This document shows, piece after piece, positions 46,389 to 54,735 of a stretch of DNA of 64,000 nt (the stretch's first letter is position 1; each line of letters begins with the position of its first letter). The notes beneath the pieces were generated by a model that searched no databases, was not told where the DNA came from, and was given only the letters and a program-made list of their open reading frames with translations. This DNA comes from Desulfofustis glycolicus DSM 9705. GTDB taxonomy: Bacteria > Desulfobacterota > Desulfobulbia > Desulfobulbales > Desulfocapsaceae. The position numbers and the translations under genes are program-made. The DNA lies in contig NZ_FQXS01000010.1 of assembly GCF_900130015.1 (NCBI RefSeq), forward strand, positions 108,724-172,723, in the 5' to 3' direction.

Positions 46389-46529
46389 GGGAACCTTGAA
46401 AAAATGTCATTTCGCCCAATCTCATCGTTGCGCAATCAAATTTTATCCTCGGAATATCATCTATGCCTACGGTAAAATTTTCATGCACGCCTCGATCTTG
46501 AACGAAATTCCGATTTTTTCAGGCTCCCC
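46389..46529 (+). repeat. Dispersed inverted-repeat element, copy B
   Basis: A 141-bp partner of copy A in the same orientation. Ends: GGGAACCTTGAAAAAA and the complement of GGGGAGCCTGAAAAAA, 13 of 16 positions matching. AGAAG lies at both outer edges (46385-46389, its last G shared with the element, and 46530-46534), which could be a 5-bp target duplication. The core shared with copy A includes CGTTGCGCAATCAAATTTTA. It sits in a 348-bp gap between ribF and the TPR gene that holds nothing else I can name. Confidence 0.85.
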
Positions 46530-46659
46530 AGAAGTGCCACGACGATCGGCTGACCGGGGAATATCCGAACGCAGCCGGTATAAAGTGGCAGTGCGCCTCG
46601 AACCCCGGCGGGTGGTTCTGCGGTTCGAACAACTCTCTCCCTGTTGATAGGATGACGAT

Positions 46660-47289
46660 ATGACTGAGCAGCTGAAAGAAGATTTGCCGGCGGTAATCGC
46701 CGAAATGGAAAAGACGGTAGCCGAGTTTCCCGAAAACGTGATAGCACAGCACCATCTCGGTCTTGTTTATATGAAATCAGGTCGCATCGAGGAGGCGATA
46801 GGCTGTCTGGAAAAAGCCATCGAACTTGACCCGCAGTCCGCCGAGTCGATGATCAACCTTGGCGCCATTTATTTCGGCCAAGGGGAGCTCAGGAAGGCAG
46901 AGGAACTTAACCAACAGGCCATCGGAGTCAACCCCAAGGCTGCCCAGGCCTACGCAAATCTCGGCCTGATCGCCCAGCAGAACAACGATCTCGATACCGC
47001 CATCGAGCGCTACGAGAAGGCGCTCGCCATTGATGCCACTTTGTCCACGGTCTGGATGAACCTGACGTCTGTGTTGACCATGAAAGGAGAGGACGACCGG
47101 GCCCTGGCGGCGGCACATAAAGGGCTCGAGCTCGATGGCGATTCGCCGCTGGCCCATAACAATCTGGCCGTCGCCCTTTATTTCAGTGAACGTTACAGCG
47201 AGGCCCGGAAACATATGGAAAAAGCACGGGAACTCGGCTATTCGGTCGATCCGAATTTTGTCGCCAGCCTTGAGCAGAAGCTGGCATGA
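46660..47289 (+). CDS. Tetratricopeptide repeat protein
   Basis: A 209-residue protein with about five TPR units (for example AIGCLEKAIELDPQSAESMINLGAIYFGQGELRKAEELNQQAIGVNPKAAQAYANLGLIAQQNNDLDTAIERYEKALAIDA, residues 45-123). There is no signal peptide, so it is probably cytoplasmic and mediates protein-protein contacts. AGGA lies 7 nt before the ATG. It is first in a run of three genes ahead of ribE. Confidence 0.88.
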   Translation: MTEQLKEDLPAVIAEMEKTVAEFPENVIAQHHLGLVYMKSGRIEEAIGCLEKAIELDPQSAESMINLGAIYFGQGELRKAEELNQQAIGVNPKAAQAYANLGLIAQQNNDLDTAIERYEKALAIDATLSTVWMNLTSVLTMKGEDDRALAAAHKGLELDGDSPLAHNNLAVALYFSERYSEARKHMEKARELGYSVDPNFVASLEQKLA

Positions 47290-47318
47290 TCGGAATCTTG
47301 CCGAACTTCAAGCTCCCC
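47290..47318 (+). repeat. Short hairpin related to the ends of the dispersed element (weak)
   Basis: GGAATCTTG...CTTCAAGCTCCCC in the 43-bp gap between two genes resembles the two ends of the 141-bp element joined with the middle missing. The stem is only CTTG/CAAG, so this is the weakest of the short copies. Confidence 0.35.
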
Positions 47319-47332
47319 TAAAGAGAGAACCG

Positions 47333-48469
47333 ATGAGTAGCAAAACAGCAGGCAGGTCGCCGTGGTGTCCCTTTTGCGGCCAGGCGGTCGAGCCGCCGGC
47401 TGACTTGCCGAACAGAAAGATGACCGAATTCACCGCGGGCCGGTGTGCTTGCGGGGCCGTCTATTCGTGCGATCCGACCGGTCATAATGTCGGTGCGGCA
47501 ATCGTCGAGACGCTCGTGCACGCCTGCGGAGACAATAGTGATCTGGCTTGGGAACTGCTGCCGGAGGATGATTATCTGACCGGACGTATCGAAAAGTACG
47601 ACGAACAGACCCATCAGGTTATCGACACCGGCACGATGAATGGTCGGTCGGTGCGCGGTGTGCTCTACTTTGTTCGTCTGCATCGTGAACTATCTGAGCT
47701 GGCCGAGCGGTTGAAACAAAAAGACGAGAGCGACGGTCGCGCCGCATCGGCCGCCAGCGGTTTTGTCCCGCCATCGCCGGAGCCCGATTCTTGGCAGCAG
47801 GGACCGCGCCGCCGGGCCGATAAAAAGCTGGTGAGGCAACTGGCCGAGGCCGGAGACGAAGACGGGCTGGTCGCGCTCTGCCTCGATGACCGCAAGGCGC
47901 TCCGCCTGCTGCAGCGGTTGCTCTATGATCCGGATGGTGAACAACGCTGGCGGATTGCGCAGCTTATCGGACGAGTCTGTTCCCGAGTCGCTACCAGAGA
48001 CCCGGGACAGGTGTCGGAGTTGCTGCACCGTCTTTTGGCGGCCGGATTCGACTCGGCGGCAACACCGTGGGGGATGATCGAGACCGTTGGCGCCGTGATT
48101 TCCGGGCGGCCCGATATTTTTGGTGCCTTTACCCAGTATATTCCCGGTTTTGTTGGCAATGACTCGACCCGGAGTCAGGCGATCTGGGCACTTGCGGAGA
48201 TTGCCGCAAAACGCCCCGATCTGGTCAAGAAAACTCCTTACTTCGGTTTATTTCCGCTGCTGGGGTACGAGCAGGCCGAAGTACGCGGCCAGACGGCCCG
48301 ATTGCTCGGTCGCCTGGGTGCGACCGAGGCAACCGTTCAACTGCTCGGTCTGCACGACGACCAGGCCGAGTTGATCATCTGGCAAGACGGCATCCCGCAG
48401 CGAACGACGGTGGCCGAGCAGGCTGCTGCAGCGCTCAACACTATTCAACAGAAAAAAGAAGGTGCGTGA
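47333..48469 (+). CDS. DVU0298-like zinc/HEAT-repeat protein
   Basis: A 378-residue protein. The N-terminus has a probable zinc ribbon (CPFCGQ near residue 12 and RCACGAVY near 38). The C-terminal half (about 180-370) looks like HEAT-type helical repeats (RWRIAQLIGRVCSRVATRDPGQVSELLHRLL; QAIWALAEIAAKRPDLVKKT). I associate this layout with the family named after DVU0298 of Desulfovibrio vulgaris, found in sulfate-reducing bacteria; that is from memory. Its role is unknown. Its stop overlaps the next start (TGATG). Confidence 0.65.
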   Translation: MSSKTAGRSPWCPFCGQAVEPPADLPNRKMTEFTAGRCACGAVYSCDPTGHNVGAAIVETLVHACGDNSDLAWELLPEDDYLTGRIEKYDEQTHQVIDTGTMNGRSVRGVLYFVRLHRELSELAERLKQKDESDGRAASAASGFVPPSPEPDSWQQGPRRRADKKLVRQLAEAGDEDGLVALCLDDRKALRLLQRLLYDPDGEQRWRIAQLIGRVCSRVATRDPGQVSELLHRLLAAGFDSAATPWGMIETVGAVISGRPDIFGAFTQYIPGFVGNDSTRSQAIWALAEIAAKRPDLVKKTPYFGLFPLLGYEQAEVRGQTARLLGRLGATEATVQLLGLHDDQAELIIWQDGIPQRTTVAEQAAAALNTIQQKKEGA

Positions 48470-49077
48470 TGAGTACACCGATTCAGCCAATTACAGCTAT
48501 CTCTCCGGCCACCGGGCCGGATTCGGGGCAGGATGGAGAAAAAAGCCAGGCACAACTCGATTTTGAAGAAGGCCGTGGTTACGTGGAACGAGGTGAGGCG
48601 GCGCTGGCCGCGGTATCCTTGCATAACGCGCTGCGTGGCTTCGAACAGGAAGGAGATCGTGTCGGCATCGCCAACGCTGCCAACCAGCTCGGCCACGCCT
48701 GTCTCCTCCGGCAGGACTACACCGCCGCTCTTGTGCATTATCAGCGGGCCTGGAGTATCTGCGAAGAACTCGATGATGCGGTAAGCCTGCTGGCCCTGGC
48801 CCGGTGCCTGATCGAAGCCCATAAGGGACTCGGGGAGTATCGTGTTGCCCTTGAACACTGCTTCGATCTGCTGGACAATTATCAGCGTAACAACAACCCG
48901 CAAGGCTCTGTCGAGGTCCTTGAAATGATGGCTGACATTTACGTTTTGGCCGAAGAGCCCGGCAAGGCTGCGGACGCGCTGCGTACAGCGGCATCGATCC
49001 ATGCCAACTTCAAGCACCAGAGTATCGCCGACAGCCTGCGCAAGCGAGCGACGGAACTGGCCGGGGAAGCAGATTAG
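48469..49077 (+). CDS. Tetratricopeptide repeat protein
   Basis: A 202-residue TPR protein (EGRGYVERGEAALAAVSLHNALRGFEQEGDRVGIANAANQLGHACLLRQDYTAALVHYQRAWSICEEL and further repeats). It has no signal peptide. The start overlaps the previous stop by one base, so it is translationally coupled to the zinc/HEAT gene, and it ends 3 bp before ribE. The GTG at 48466 is a less likely start. Confidence 0.85.
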   Translation: MSTPIQPITAISPATGPDSGQDGEKSQAQLDFEEGRGYVERGEAALAAVSLHNALRGFEQEGDRVGIANAANQLGHACLLRQDYTAALVHYQRAWSICEELDDAVSLLALARCLIEAHKGLGEYRVALEHCFDLLDNYQRNNNPQGSVEVLEMMADIYVLAEEPGKAADALRTAASIHANFKHQSIADSLRKRATELAGEAD

Positions 49078-49080
49078 CTG

Positions 49081-49734
49081 ATGTTTACCGGGATCATCCA
49101 GGGGACCGGGACGATCATCTCCCGTCGGTCGGTCGGCGGCGGCCAGTCCTGTGAGATCGAAACGAGCTTTGTCTTCTCCGATCCCGAAGAAGGGGAATCG
49201 GTTGCCGTCAACGGGGTTTGTTTGACCGCTTATCGGATCGGCAGCCGGCGGTTTACCGCCGATGTTTCACCGGAGAGTCTGGCCCGAACCACGCTTGGTG
49301 AACTGGCAGTCGGCCGACAGGTCAATCTCGAGCGAGCTCTGCGTCTGACAGACCGTCTCGGCGGGCACCTTGTCTCCGGGCACGTCGACTGCGTCGGCCG
49401 GCTGGCATCGCTGCAGCACCAGGGAGACTTTACTATCCTGAGTTTTTCAGTGCCCCGGGAGGTCGATCGGTATATAATCGAGAAGGGTTCGGTGGCGGTC
49501 GACGGGATCAGTCTCACCGTCAACGATTGTTCGCCGGGCCGGTTTTCGGTCTCGATCATCCCGCACACCTTGCAAGCCACCACCTTGGGGCGATTGCGAA
49601 ACGGCGGCGCGGTCAATATCGAGGTGGACATCATCGGCAAATACGTCGAAAAATTGCTCGGTGCCAGGCATGATCCGGCCTCGGGAACAGCGGTGATCAA
49701 TCCGGCGTTCCTGGCCGAGAAGGGTTTTTATTAA
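49081..49734 (+). CDS. ribE: Riboflavin synthase
   Basis: A 217-residue enzyme made of two homologous beta-barrels, starting MFTGIIQGTGTI. Each repeat carries the lumazine-binding pattern: SVAVNGVCLTA...FTADVSPESLARTTLG with GHLVSGHVDCVG, and SVAVDGISLTVND...FSVSIIPHTLQATTLG. It dismutates two 6,7-dimethyl-8-ribityllumazine molecules into riboflavin plus the pyrimidine precursor. Part of ribE-ribBA-ribH. Confidence 0.96.
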   Translation: MFTGIIQGTGTIISRRSVGGGQSCEIETSFVFSDPEEGESVAVNGVCLTAYRIGSRRFTADVSPESLARTTLGELAVGRQVNLERALRLTDRLGGHLVSGHVDCVGRLASLQHQGDFTILSFSVPREVDRYIIEKGSVAVDGISLTVNDCSPGRFSVSIIPHTLQATTLGRLRNGGAVNIEVDIIGKYVEKLLGARHDPASGTAVINPAFLAEKGFY

Positions 49735-49748
49735 CGTCGTTATCAACA

Positions 49749-49775
49749 GGGGAGCTTGAAAATTTCAAGGTTCCC
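49749..49775. repeat. Short hairpin between ribE and ribBA
   Basis: GGGGAGCTTGAAA followed by TTTCAAGGTTCCC: a near-perfect palindrome whose halves match the two ends of the 141-bp dispersed element. It lies in the leader of ribBA, 22 bp before its ATG. Confidence 0.65.
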
Positions 49776-49797
49776 AATAGAAATGGGTGGAAGCGGT

Positions 49798-51006
49798 ATG
49801 GCAGTCAGTCCGATTGAAGAGGTCATTGGAGATATCCGGGCCGGAAAGATGATTATCCTCGTCGACGACGAGGATCGGGAAAATGAAGGTGATCTCTGTA
49901 TGGCCGCCGAAGCGGTCACTCCCGAGGCGATAAACTTTATGGCGACCCACGGGCGGGGGTTGATCTGTCTGACGCTGAGCAGTGATATCGTCGAACAGTT
50001 GAGTCTGCCGATGATGGTTTCCGACAACCAGTCACCGTACGGCACCGGTTTTACCATCAGCATCGAGGCGAGGACCGGAGTGACCACCGGTATTTCCGCC
50101 GCCGATCGGGCGCGCACTGTACAGGCCGCCGTGACACCCGGCGCGACCCCGCACGATATCGTCAGTCCGGGACACATCTTCCCGCTTAGGGCCAAGGATG
50201 GCGGTGTCCTGGTCCGTACCGGCCAGACGGAAGGTTCTGTCGATCTGGCACGGCTTGCCGGCTTGCGCACCGCCGGAGTGATCTGCGAGGTCATGAAGGA
50301 CGACGGGACGATGGCCCGGATGCCCGACCTGGAGGTGTTTGCTGATAAACACGGTCTCAAGATCGCCACGATCGCCGACCTGGTTGCCTACCGTCTGCAT
50401 CGCGACCAGCTCGTGCACCGGTTAGCCGAGGCCCGGATTCCAACGGAACATGCCGGTGAATTCACCGCCATCGTTTACAAAAACGATGTCGACGATCTCG
50501 AGCACCTGGCCCTGGTCAAGGGTGAGATCGTGCCCGACAGCCGGGTGCTGGTGCGGGTCCACTCGGAATGTCTGACCGGCGATGTCTTCGGTTCGTCGCG
50601 CTGCGACTGCGGCGGACAACTGCAGGCGGCCATGAAGATGATCGACAACGAAGGCAGCGGCGTGGTCCTTTACATGCGGCAGGAGGGACGGGGGATCGGA
50701 TTGATCAACAAGATCAAGGCCTATCGTCTCCAGGACGAGGAGGGTGTCGATACGGTCGACGCCAATCTCAAGCTCGGATTCAAGGCGGACCTGCGCGACT
50801 ACGGTATTGGTGCCCAGATCCTCCGGGATCTCGGCGTGACCAAAATGGCCATGCTGACCAACAATCCTAAAAAAATTGTCGGTCTTGAGGGATACGGTAT
50901 CGAGGTTGTCGATCGCGTACCGATCGAGATGGCAGCCGGCAAGGAAAACAAGGACTACCTGTTGTGCAAGCGAGACCGGATGGGACATCTCATCCAGGTG
51001 AAATAG
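49798..51006 (+). CDS. ribBA: Bifunctional DHBP synthase/GTP cyclohydrolase II
   Basis: A 402-residue fusion. The N-terminal DHBP synthase (about 1-200) shows MIILVDDEDRENEGDLCMAAEAVTPEAINFMATHGRGLICL and TDRARTVQAAV-type residues. The C-terminal GTP cyclohydrolase II has zinc ligands CLTGDVFGSSRCDCGGQL and YMRQEGRGIGLINKIKAY. It makes both precursors of lumazine, from ribulose 5-phosphate and GTP. The ATG at 49798 is preferred over in-frame starts at 49756 and 49783 because it follows GGGTGG and gives the usual MAVSPIEEVIGDIR. Confidence 0.95.
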   Translation: MAVSPIEEVIGDIRAGKMIILVDDEDRENEGDLCMAAEAVTPEAINFMATHGRGLICLTLSSDIVEQLSLPMMVSDNQSPYGTGFTISIEARTGVTTGISAADRARTVQAAVTPGATPHDIVSPGHIFPLRAKDGGVLVRTGQTEGSVDLARLAGLRTAGVICEVMKDDGTMARMPDLEVFADKHGLKIATIADLVAYRLHRDQLVHRLAEARIPTEHAGEFTAIVYKNDVDDLEHLALVKGEIVPDSRVLVRVHSECLTGDVFGSSRCDCGGQLQAAMKMIDNEGSGVVLYMRQEGRGIGLINKIKAYRLQDEEGVDTVDANLKLGFKADLRDYGIGAQILRDLGVTKMAMLTNNPKKIVGLEGYGIEVVDRVPIEMAAGKENKDYLLCKRDRMGHLIQVK

Positions 51007-51033
51007 CAGCCGCCTGCCGACAGACTCACATCA

Positions 51034-51068
51034 GGGAACCTTGAAAAATTAGAATCTTCAAGGTTTCC
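51034..51068. repeat. Short hairpin between ribBA and ribH
   Basis: GGGAACCTTGAA and TTCAAGGTTTCC form a 12-bp stem with one mismatch and an 11-base loop. The left arm is the same GGGAACCTTGAA as the ends of the dispersed element. It ends 23 bp before the ribH ATG. Confidence 0.65.
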
Positions 51069-51091
51069 ATAAGGAAAGGGGACACCAGGTC

Positions 51092-51559
51092 ATGATACGT
51101 TACATCGAGGGTAACCTGAAGGCGGATGGCAAGAAGTTCGGGATCGTCGTCTCCCGTTTCAACTCTTTTATATCCGAGAAACTGCTGGAAGGCGCCTTGG
51201 ACAGTCTGCGCCGATCAGGTGCCGCCGACAGCGATATCGCGGTGGTGCGTGTACCGGGCGCGTTCGAAATTCCCTTGGTCGCCAAAAAACTTGCGTTGTC
51301 AGGAAGCTACGATGCGGTAATCTGCCTGGGTGTGGTGATCCGCGGGGCTACCCCGCATTTCGACGTGGTCGTCAACGAGGTGTCGAAGGGTGCCGCCCAG
51401 GCCGGTTTGGAATCGGGAGTACCGGTGATGTTCGGGGTGTTGACCACCGAAACCATCGAGCAGGCGATTGAACGTGCCGGCACCAAGGCCGGCAACAAGG
51501 GCGGCGAGGTAGCCGTGGCGGCCATTGAGATGGCCAATCTAATCGGCGCCTTGAACTAG
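51092..51559 (+). CDS. ribH: 6,7-Dimethyl-8-ribityllumazine synthase
   Basis: A 155-residue lumazine synthase: [23 protein letters not shown], the substrate-binding [14 protein letters not shown] and [21 protein letters not shown] with the catalytic histidine, then [29 protein letters not shown]. It condenses DHBP with the pyrimidinedione to give lumazine; the family forms pentamers or 60-mers. Located between ribBA and nusB as in many proteobacteria. Confidence 0.97.
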   Translation: MIRYIEGNLKADGKKFGIVVSRFNSFISEKLLEGALDSLRRSGAADSDIAVVRVPGAFEIPLVAKKLALSGSYDAVICLGVVIRGATPHFDVVVNEVSKGAAQAGLESGVPVMFGVLTTETIEQAIERAGTKAGNKGGEVAVAAIEMANLIGALN

Positions 51560-51641
51560 ATCGAACCGGCGCGAATTCGGTAACCAGAGCCGTATCCCGG
51601 AGAGCGGGGTGCGGCTTTTCTGATAGGCAGGCGATTGGCTC

Positions 51642-52079
51642 ATGGGGACACGACGGAAAGCGCGCGAAGCGGCCTTGCAGTTTCTCTTCCAGGATGATTT
51701 TGCCCGTGGTCTTCCGGACGAGTCCGAACGATCCGTACCGGAACGCTTTGAACAGTTCTGTGGTTTTTATCAAATCAGCAGAAAATCGCGGGACTACGCG
51801 CTGGAACTGGTGCAGGGCATCCTCGAGCGTCGGGACCAGATTGATCTCGCCATCCGCCAGCATGCAACGAACTGGCGGCTCGAGCGCATCGCCGGAACCG
51901 ACCGCAATCTGCTGCGAATCGGTATCTACGAGCTACTCTATGTGGCCGACGTCCCGGCCCAGGTGGCAATCAACGAAGCGGTAGAGATTGCCAAACGGTT
52001 CGGCAGCGACGAGTCGCCGTCCTTTGTCAACGGTGTCCTCGATGCCGTCCGGCAGGATCTGCCGGAGCCCCTGCCATAG
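51642..52079 (+). CDS. nusB: Transcription antitermination factor NusB
   Basis: A 145-residue helical protein starting RRKAREAALQFLFQ, with the conserved IDLAIRQHATNWRLERIAGTDRNLLRIGIYELLYVADVPAQVAINEAVEIAKRFGSDESPSFVNGVLDAV. NusB binds boxA RNA with NusE and supports rRNA antitermination. The ribH-nusB pair is a common arrangement. Confidence 0.96.
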   Translation: MGTRRKAREAALQFLFQDDFARGLPDESERSVPERFEQFCGFYQISRKSRDYALELVQGILERRDQIDLAIRQHATNWRLERIAGTDRNLLRIGIYELLYVADVPAQVAINEAVEIAKRFGSDESPSFVNGVLDAVRQDLPEPLP

Positions 52080-52319
52080 CGTTCGGCGGTGTCGCGCCAT
52101 CTGTCTCGGCGGTTCCACTTCTTCATGTACCCCAGCGGCACAGCACCGCTGCCTGCTGATCGGTAGTGTTGCAATTTCCTTCCATTACGGGTACATCTTT
52201 GGTGCAGCGGCAGCGGGCTGTGCGTGATGCGGCCCGGCTGCGCAGACCATTTCCGGCCGACCGACCAGGCGACGTCGCCGATTTTCATTGACGAGCACAC
52301 TTCCATTTTCTTCCAGCCT

Positions 52320-54452
52320 ATGGCCTCAGCACAGAATAAGAGCAGTCCCGGATTCAGGCAGGAATTTGTCGGAGTTCTCGGCCTCTTTGTGGCCGCATTC
52401 GTCTTGCTCAGTCTTTTCTCGAAGCAGGTCTCCCCCGGTGACAACTGGTGCGGCGAAGTCGGCAACGTGGTTGCCGGAGTACTGCTCGGCTTTACCGGTT
52501 GGGGGGCGTATCTGCTGGTGTTGCTGTTCGCCCTGGTGGCCCTGTTTTTCTTCAGTCCGCGGATGTCTTTTGAGCGTCTGCCGCAGGTGACCCTGGGCAT
52601 TACCGGTGCAGTCATCGCCTGTTGTGCGCTGCTGTCCTCGCTTGCCTTTTTTGCCGCCGACCTCGCTGACAGCGGTGGTTTTCTCGGTCACACCGTTTTC
52701 CGTCTGGTCTCATCCGTGCTCGGCAGCACTGGGACCATCCTGGCGCTGTTGCTGCTCTTGCTCGTGTCGCTGATGCTCGCCGTCCGGTTTTCGCCGTATC
52801 GGCTGCTCTGCCTGCTCGGGCGTGCGCTTCGCGCAACAGGACAGGGTGGGGTGGCGCTGGTCGGCCGGCTGGTGCGTCGCAGAAGGCAGCGGCCGCCACG
52901 GCCGGAACGCCGGACCACCGCACCCAAACGGATCGAGCGGGAACCAGAGATCCGTTCTGCCGATTCCTCCCCGGTTGTCAACCAAACACCTCAGTCGCCG
53001 CTGAGCGACGGCGCTGACAAGGATTTTCGTGCCACACCGGTCGCCAAAGGCGACTGGAAACTGCCGCCGCTCTCTCTGCTGGCACGTAACGATCAGGTTA
53101 CCGAGAAGATCGGTCGCGACGTCTACCTGAAAATCTCCCAGCAACTAGAGCAAAAACTGAAGAACTTCGGGGTCTCAGGAACAGTGGTCGGCATCAGCCC
53201 AGGACCGGTGGTGACGACCTACGAATACGCACCGGCCCCCGGCATCAAGATCAACAAGATCGTCAGCCTCGCCGACGATCTTGCCCTTGGACTCAAGGCC
53301 CAGTCGGTCAGGGTGATCGGTTCGGTACCCGGTAAGTCCGCGCTCGGCATAGAGATTCCCAATGAGATCAGGCAGGTAGTCTTCATCCGGGACCTGCTCG
53401 CTTCGGAGCATTTTCGCAATCACCAGGCCAAGCTCGGCATCGTGCTCGGACTGGACGTGGTCGGCAATCCGGTCATCGCCGACCTGGCCCGGATGCCGCA
53501 CCTGCTGATCGCCGGGGCCACCGGCGCCGGCAAGAGTGTGGCGATCAATGCGATTATCGCGTCGATCCTGTTCAATGCCACGCCCGATGAAGTCCGGTTT
53601 CTGATGATCGACCCGAAGCGTATCGAATTGTCGGGCTACGAGGGAATTCCACACCTGCTTCATCCGGTCGTGGTCGAACCGAAACTGGCCAGCCGTGCCC
53701 TGCTCTGGGCGGTTCGTGAAATGGAGCGCCGCTATCGTTTGCTCGAGGAGGCCCGGGTAAAGAGTTTTGATTCCTATAACAAGACGATGGCCGAAAAACT
53801 GCCCTATATCGTCATTTTTGTCGACGAGTTGGCGGATTTGATGATGGTGGCCTCCAAGGACGTGGAGACGGCGATCGCCCGGCTTGCCCAGATGGCGCGA
53901 GCCGCCGGTATTCACCTGATTCTGGCAACGCAGCGGCCGTCGGTTGATGTGTTGACCGGTCTGATCAAAGCGAACTTTCCGACGCGAATCGCCTTCAAGG
54001 TCTCCTCAAAAGTCGATTCCCGCACCATTATCGACACTTCCGGGGCGGAACATCTTCTCGGTATGGGCGATATGCTCTATATGCCGCCGGGTACGGCAAT
54101 GATCCAGCGGGTCCATGGCGCCTATATCTCCGAGAAGGAGACCAGCGATCTAGTGATGTTTTTGAAACAGCAGGGAGGTGCCGTCTATGACGACTCGGTA
54201 CTGGAACAGGTGGAGGAGAGCGATTCCCTGACATCATTAGGGAGCGAAGATGACTATGACGAGCGTTATGATGAGGCAGTTTCCTTTGTCTGCGAATCGG
54301 GACAGGCGTCGATTTCCATGGTCCAGCGCCGTCTGCGTATCGGTTACAATCGTGCCGCCCGGATCATCGAACGCATGGAAAAAGAGGGGATTGTCGGGCC
54401 GGCGGACGGCGCCAAGCCGCGGGAGGTTTTAGCCCGTCATTCCTATGATTAA
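52320..54452 (+). CDS. ftsK: DNA translocase FtsK
   Basis: A protein of about 710 residues. Four membrane segments (about 15-150), a short Arg/Pro-rich linker, then the motor: Walker A GATGAGKSVAINAI, Walker B IVIFVDELADLMM, and AGIHLILATQRPSVDVLTGLIKANFPTRIAFKVSSKVDSRTI. The C-terminal winged-helix gamma domain (FVCESGQASISMVQRRLRIGYNRAARIIERMEKEGIVGP) reads KOPS sites. It moves chromosome ends through the septum and activates XerCD. The start is uncertain: the ATG at 52320 has no good ribosome binding site, and GTG/ATG codons at 52224 and 52227 are in frame. Confidence 0.95.
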   Translation: MASAQNKSSPGFRQEFVGVLGLFVAAFVLLSLFSKQVSPGDNWCGEVGNVVAGVLLGFTGWGAYLLVLLFALVALFFFSPRMSFERLPQVTLGITGAVIACCALLSSLAFFAADLADSGGFLGHTVFRLVSSVLGSTGTILALLLLLLVSLMLAVRFSPYRLLCLLGRALRATGQGGVALVGRLVRRRRQRPPRPERRTTAPKRIEREPEIRSADSSPVVNQTPQSPLSDGADKDFRATPVAKGDWKLPPLSLLARNDQVTEKIGRDVYLKISQQLEQKLKNFGVSGTVVGISPGPVVTTYEYAPAPGIKINKIVSLADDLALGLKAQSVRVIGSVPGKSALGIEIPNEIRQVVFIRDLLASEHFRNHQAKLGIVLGLDVVGNPVIADLARMPHLLIAGATGAGKSVAINAIIASILFNATPDEVRFLMIDPKRIELSGYEGIPHLLHPVVVEPKLASRALLWAVREMERRYRLLEEARVKSFDSYNKTMAEKLPYIVIFVDELADLMMVASKDVETAIARLAQMARAAGIHLILATQRPSVDVLTGLIKANFPTRIAFKVSSKVDSRTIIDTSGAEHLLGMGDMLYMPPGTAMIQRVHGAYISEKETSDLVMFLKQQGGAVYDDSVLEQVEESDSLTSLGSEDDYDERYDEAVSFVCESGQASISMVQRRLRIGYNRAARIIERMEKEGIVGPADGAKPREVLARHSYD

Positions 54453-54478
54453 TCGGGGTTTGTGAGGAATTAATTTCC

Positions 54479-54507
54479 TTGACAATTACCAGGCAACACT
54501 TTATAAG
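54479..54507 (+). promoter_or_regulatory. Strong promoter of aprBA
   Basis: A perfect -35 box TTGACA and TATAAG with exactly 17 bp between, at the start of the ftsK-aprB gap. It predicts a transcript with a leader of about 220 nt, which fits the very high expression expected of APS reductase. Confidence 0.8.
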
Positions 54508-54544
54508 AAAATTCTTGAGAAAATGAGTGAGCGTTCATTTTTTT

Positions 54545-54582
54545 TGACAGCGCTGCCGCACAAGCCGGCAGCTCCGCTGTCA
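54545..54582 (+). promoter_or_regulatory. First hairpin of the aprBA leader
   Basis: TGACAGCG and CGCTGTCA form an 8-bp stem enclosing a second TGCCG/CGGCA stem. It is preceded, not followed, by a T-run, so it is not a plus-strand terminator; it may stabilise the mRNA or bind a regulator. Confidence 0.5.
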
Positions 54583-54596
54583 GCGGTAATTTAACC

Positions 54597-54645
54597 GGCC
54601 GACCTACCGGAAGACTCTGTAGTCTTCGGTCGGTGGTCGGATTTT
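54597..54645 (+). promoter_or_regulatory. Second hairpin of the aprBA leader
   Basis: GAAGACT and AGTCTTC form a stem with a CTGT loop, extended outward by imperfect CCGACC/GGTCGG pairing and followed by ATTTTG. It could be a weak terminator/attenuator or a stabilising leader element. Confidence 0.5.
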
Positions 54646-54735
54646 GTACAAAGCTGTAATCGAGTTTACTTCGGTTTAAGTGGGTCCTGTATGGACAGGG
54701 CCACAACAGTTAAAACAAACTGAGGAGGTAGTTTA

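Noticed and set aside
45334..51560. FMN riboswitch upstream of the rib genes
   Set aside because: None of the conserved FMN aptamer blocks were recognised in the gaps; only short palindromes are there.
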